From Streptomyces sp. NRRL S-118 (GTDB lineage: Bacteria > Actinomycetota > Actinomycetes > Streptomycetales > Streptomycetaceae): a DNA stretch of 64,000 nt. The stretch's first letter is position 1. Each line of letters opens with the position of its first letter. The stretch is taken from positions 1 to 64,000 of the forward strand of contig NZ_JOBL01000099.1 of the NCBI RefSeq assembly GCF_000716335.1. Direction: 5' to 3'. The notes under the pieces were generated by a model. That model had not been told where the DNA came from, made no database searches, and worked only from the letters and a program-made list of their open reading frames with translations. The position numbers and the translations under genes were made by a program. Positions 63,402 through 64,000 of the stretch are shown here, piece after piece.

Positions 63402-64000
63402 TCACCGGGACACGTCACCGGGTTCCGGCGCCGGGCCGTCGGTTCCGGCGGCCGCATCGGCACGGTCCTCTCCGGTGCCGTCCGCCTCTCGGGGGGTGCC
63501 TTCCGGAGTGCCCTCGGTGGCGTCGTCGGTTGCGCCTCCGGTGACGTCCTGGGCGGGGACGGACGCCTCCGGCGGACCGGCGTGGTGGGACACGGAACCG
63601 GGAGCGCCGGCCTCCGGAGCGGGCGCGGTGCCCGGCGGAGAGGCGGGCGGAGTGGCGGGCGCTGCGCAGCCGTCACCCTCCCTCACCTCCGTCAGCTCCG
63701 TCACCTCCGTCACCGTCAGGAAGTCGTCCTCCCAGGCCGCCGGCAGCAGACCGTACGGCTCGGGGGACCGATCCGCGTCGGGGGTCCGCGCCGCATCGCC
63801 CGGCCCGGAGGGAGCGAGCGGTTCACGCGGGCCCGGAGGAACCGGGATGCCCGGCACCTGCGGAACGGGCGGGAGACCGGGCGGGACGCGATCCTCCGCC
63901 GCCGCGTCCGGCGCGGGACCGGGCGACCGCAGGCGCCACCAGCGGAGCATCAGCGCGCCCGGGACGCCCACCACCGCGGTCCACCCCAGCGCGGCGGCGC
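63402..64000 (-). CDS. C-terminal part of a multi-span membrane protein (DUF6350-like), runs off window
   Basis: The frame is open to the window edge. The last span (upstream codons read LGWTAVVGVPGALMLRWWRLR) is followed by a long Pro/Ala/Glu-rich cytoplasmic tail containing YGLLPAAWEDDFLTVTEVTELTEV. The position upstream of purN and the tail type suggest the DUF6350 (PerM-like) family, but the identifying part is outside the window. Confidence 0.6.
   Translation of the reverse strand, partial: AAALGWTAVVGVPGALMLRWWRLRSPGPAPDAAAEDRVPPGLPPVPQVPGIPVPPGPREPLAPSGPGDAARTPDADRSPEPYGLLPAAWEDDFLTVTEVTELTEVREGDGCAAPATPPASPPGTAPAPEAGAPGSVSHHAGPPEASVPAQDVTGGATDDATEGTPEGTPREADGTGEDRADAAAGTDGPAPEPGDVSR

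Overview
This is a very GC-rich (about 70% or more) actinobacterial chromosome segment with strong third-position G/C bias, GTG starts and many short-leader or leaderless genes. It fits a Streptomyces core region. The gene order (methylmalonyl-CoA mutase edge, paired ECF sigma factors, sdhCDAB, trpS, glyA, mdh, folD, purH, purN) matches, from memory, the Streptomyces coelicolor SCO4869 to SCO4811 stretch; I could not run a comparison. No tRNA, rRNA, CRISPR array, insertion sequence or prophage was seen.

Layout. 0-9 kb: start of an acyl-CoA mutase, an L,D-transpeptidase lipoprotein, two tandem copies of an ECF sigma factor plus single-pass membrane partner, several small unknowns and a GH20 hexosaminidase lipoprotein. 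9-17 kb: an OHCU decarboxylase, the sdhCDAB operon with a strong terminator, a P450-ferredoxin pair, and a small membrane protein/DUF393/TetR cluster with two identical palindromic operators around the promoter. 17-25.3 kb: a cell-envelope block with a metallophosphoesterase, a D,D-carboxypeptidase, a BrkB-like membrane protein, and GtrA, a UbiA-type phosphoribosyltransferase, a PAP2 phosphatase, a DprE1-like oxidase and a DprE2-like reductase. Together these look like a complete decaprenyl-phosphoryl-arabinose (DPA) route.

25-35.7 kb: trpS, an ECF sigma-factor remnant, a 49-bp tandem repeat that repeats the last bases of glyA, glyA behind a recognisable ZTP (pfl) riboswitch, rocD, a YgiB/YgiC-like lipoprotein and ATP-grasp pair, a MocR/AhpD-like divergent pair, a PEP-mutase-family enzyme and a DinB-like protein. 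35.8-44 kb: two large SpoIIE-type PP2C phosphatases with sensor domains, then small redox and stress-like proteins and a secreted allene-oxide-cyclase-like protein. 44-51.3 kb: a tightly coupled choline-to-betaine operon (aldehyde dehydrogenase, GMC choline dehydrogenase, ABC ATPase with CBS domains, fused double permease, binding protein) for osmoprotection.

51.4-64 kb: an XRE regulator with a membrane partner, an acyltransferase, mdh, an XRE/DUF2690 membrane protein, a dimeric-type isocitrate dehydrogenase homologue that has lost catalytic residues, folD with DUF3017, two membrane proteins, purH and purN, and the C-terminal end of a further membrane protein. One-carbon and purine metabolism (glyA with its ZTP switch, folD, purH, purN) and the TCA cycle (sdh, mdh, IDH-like) are the main metabolic themes.
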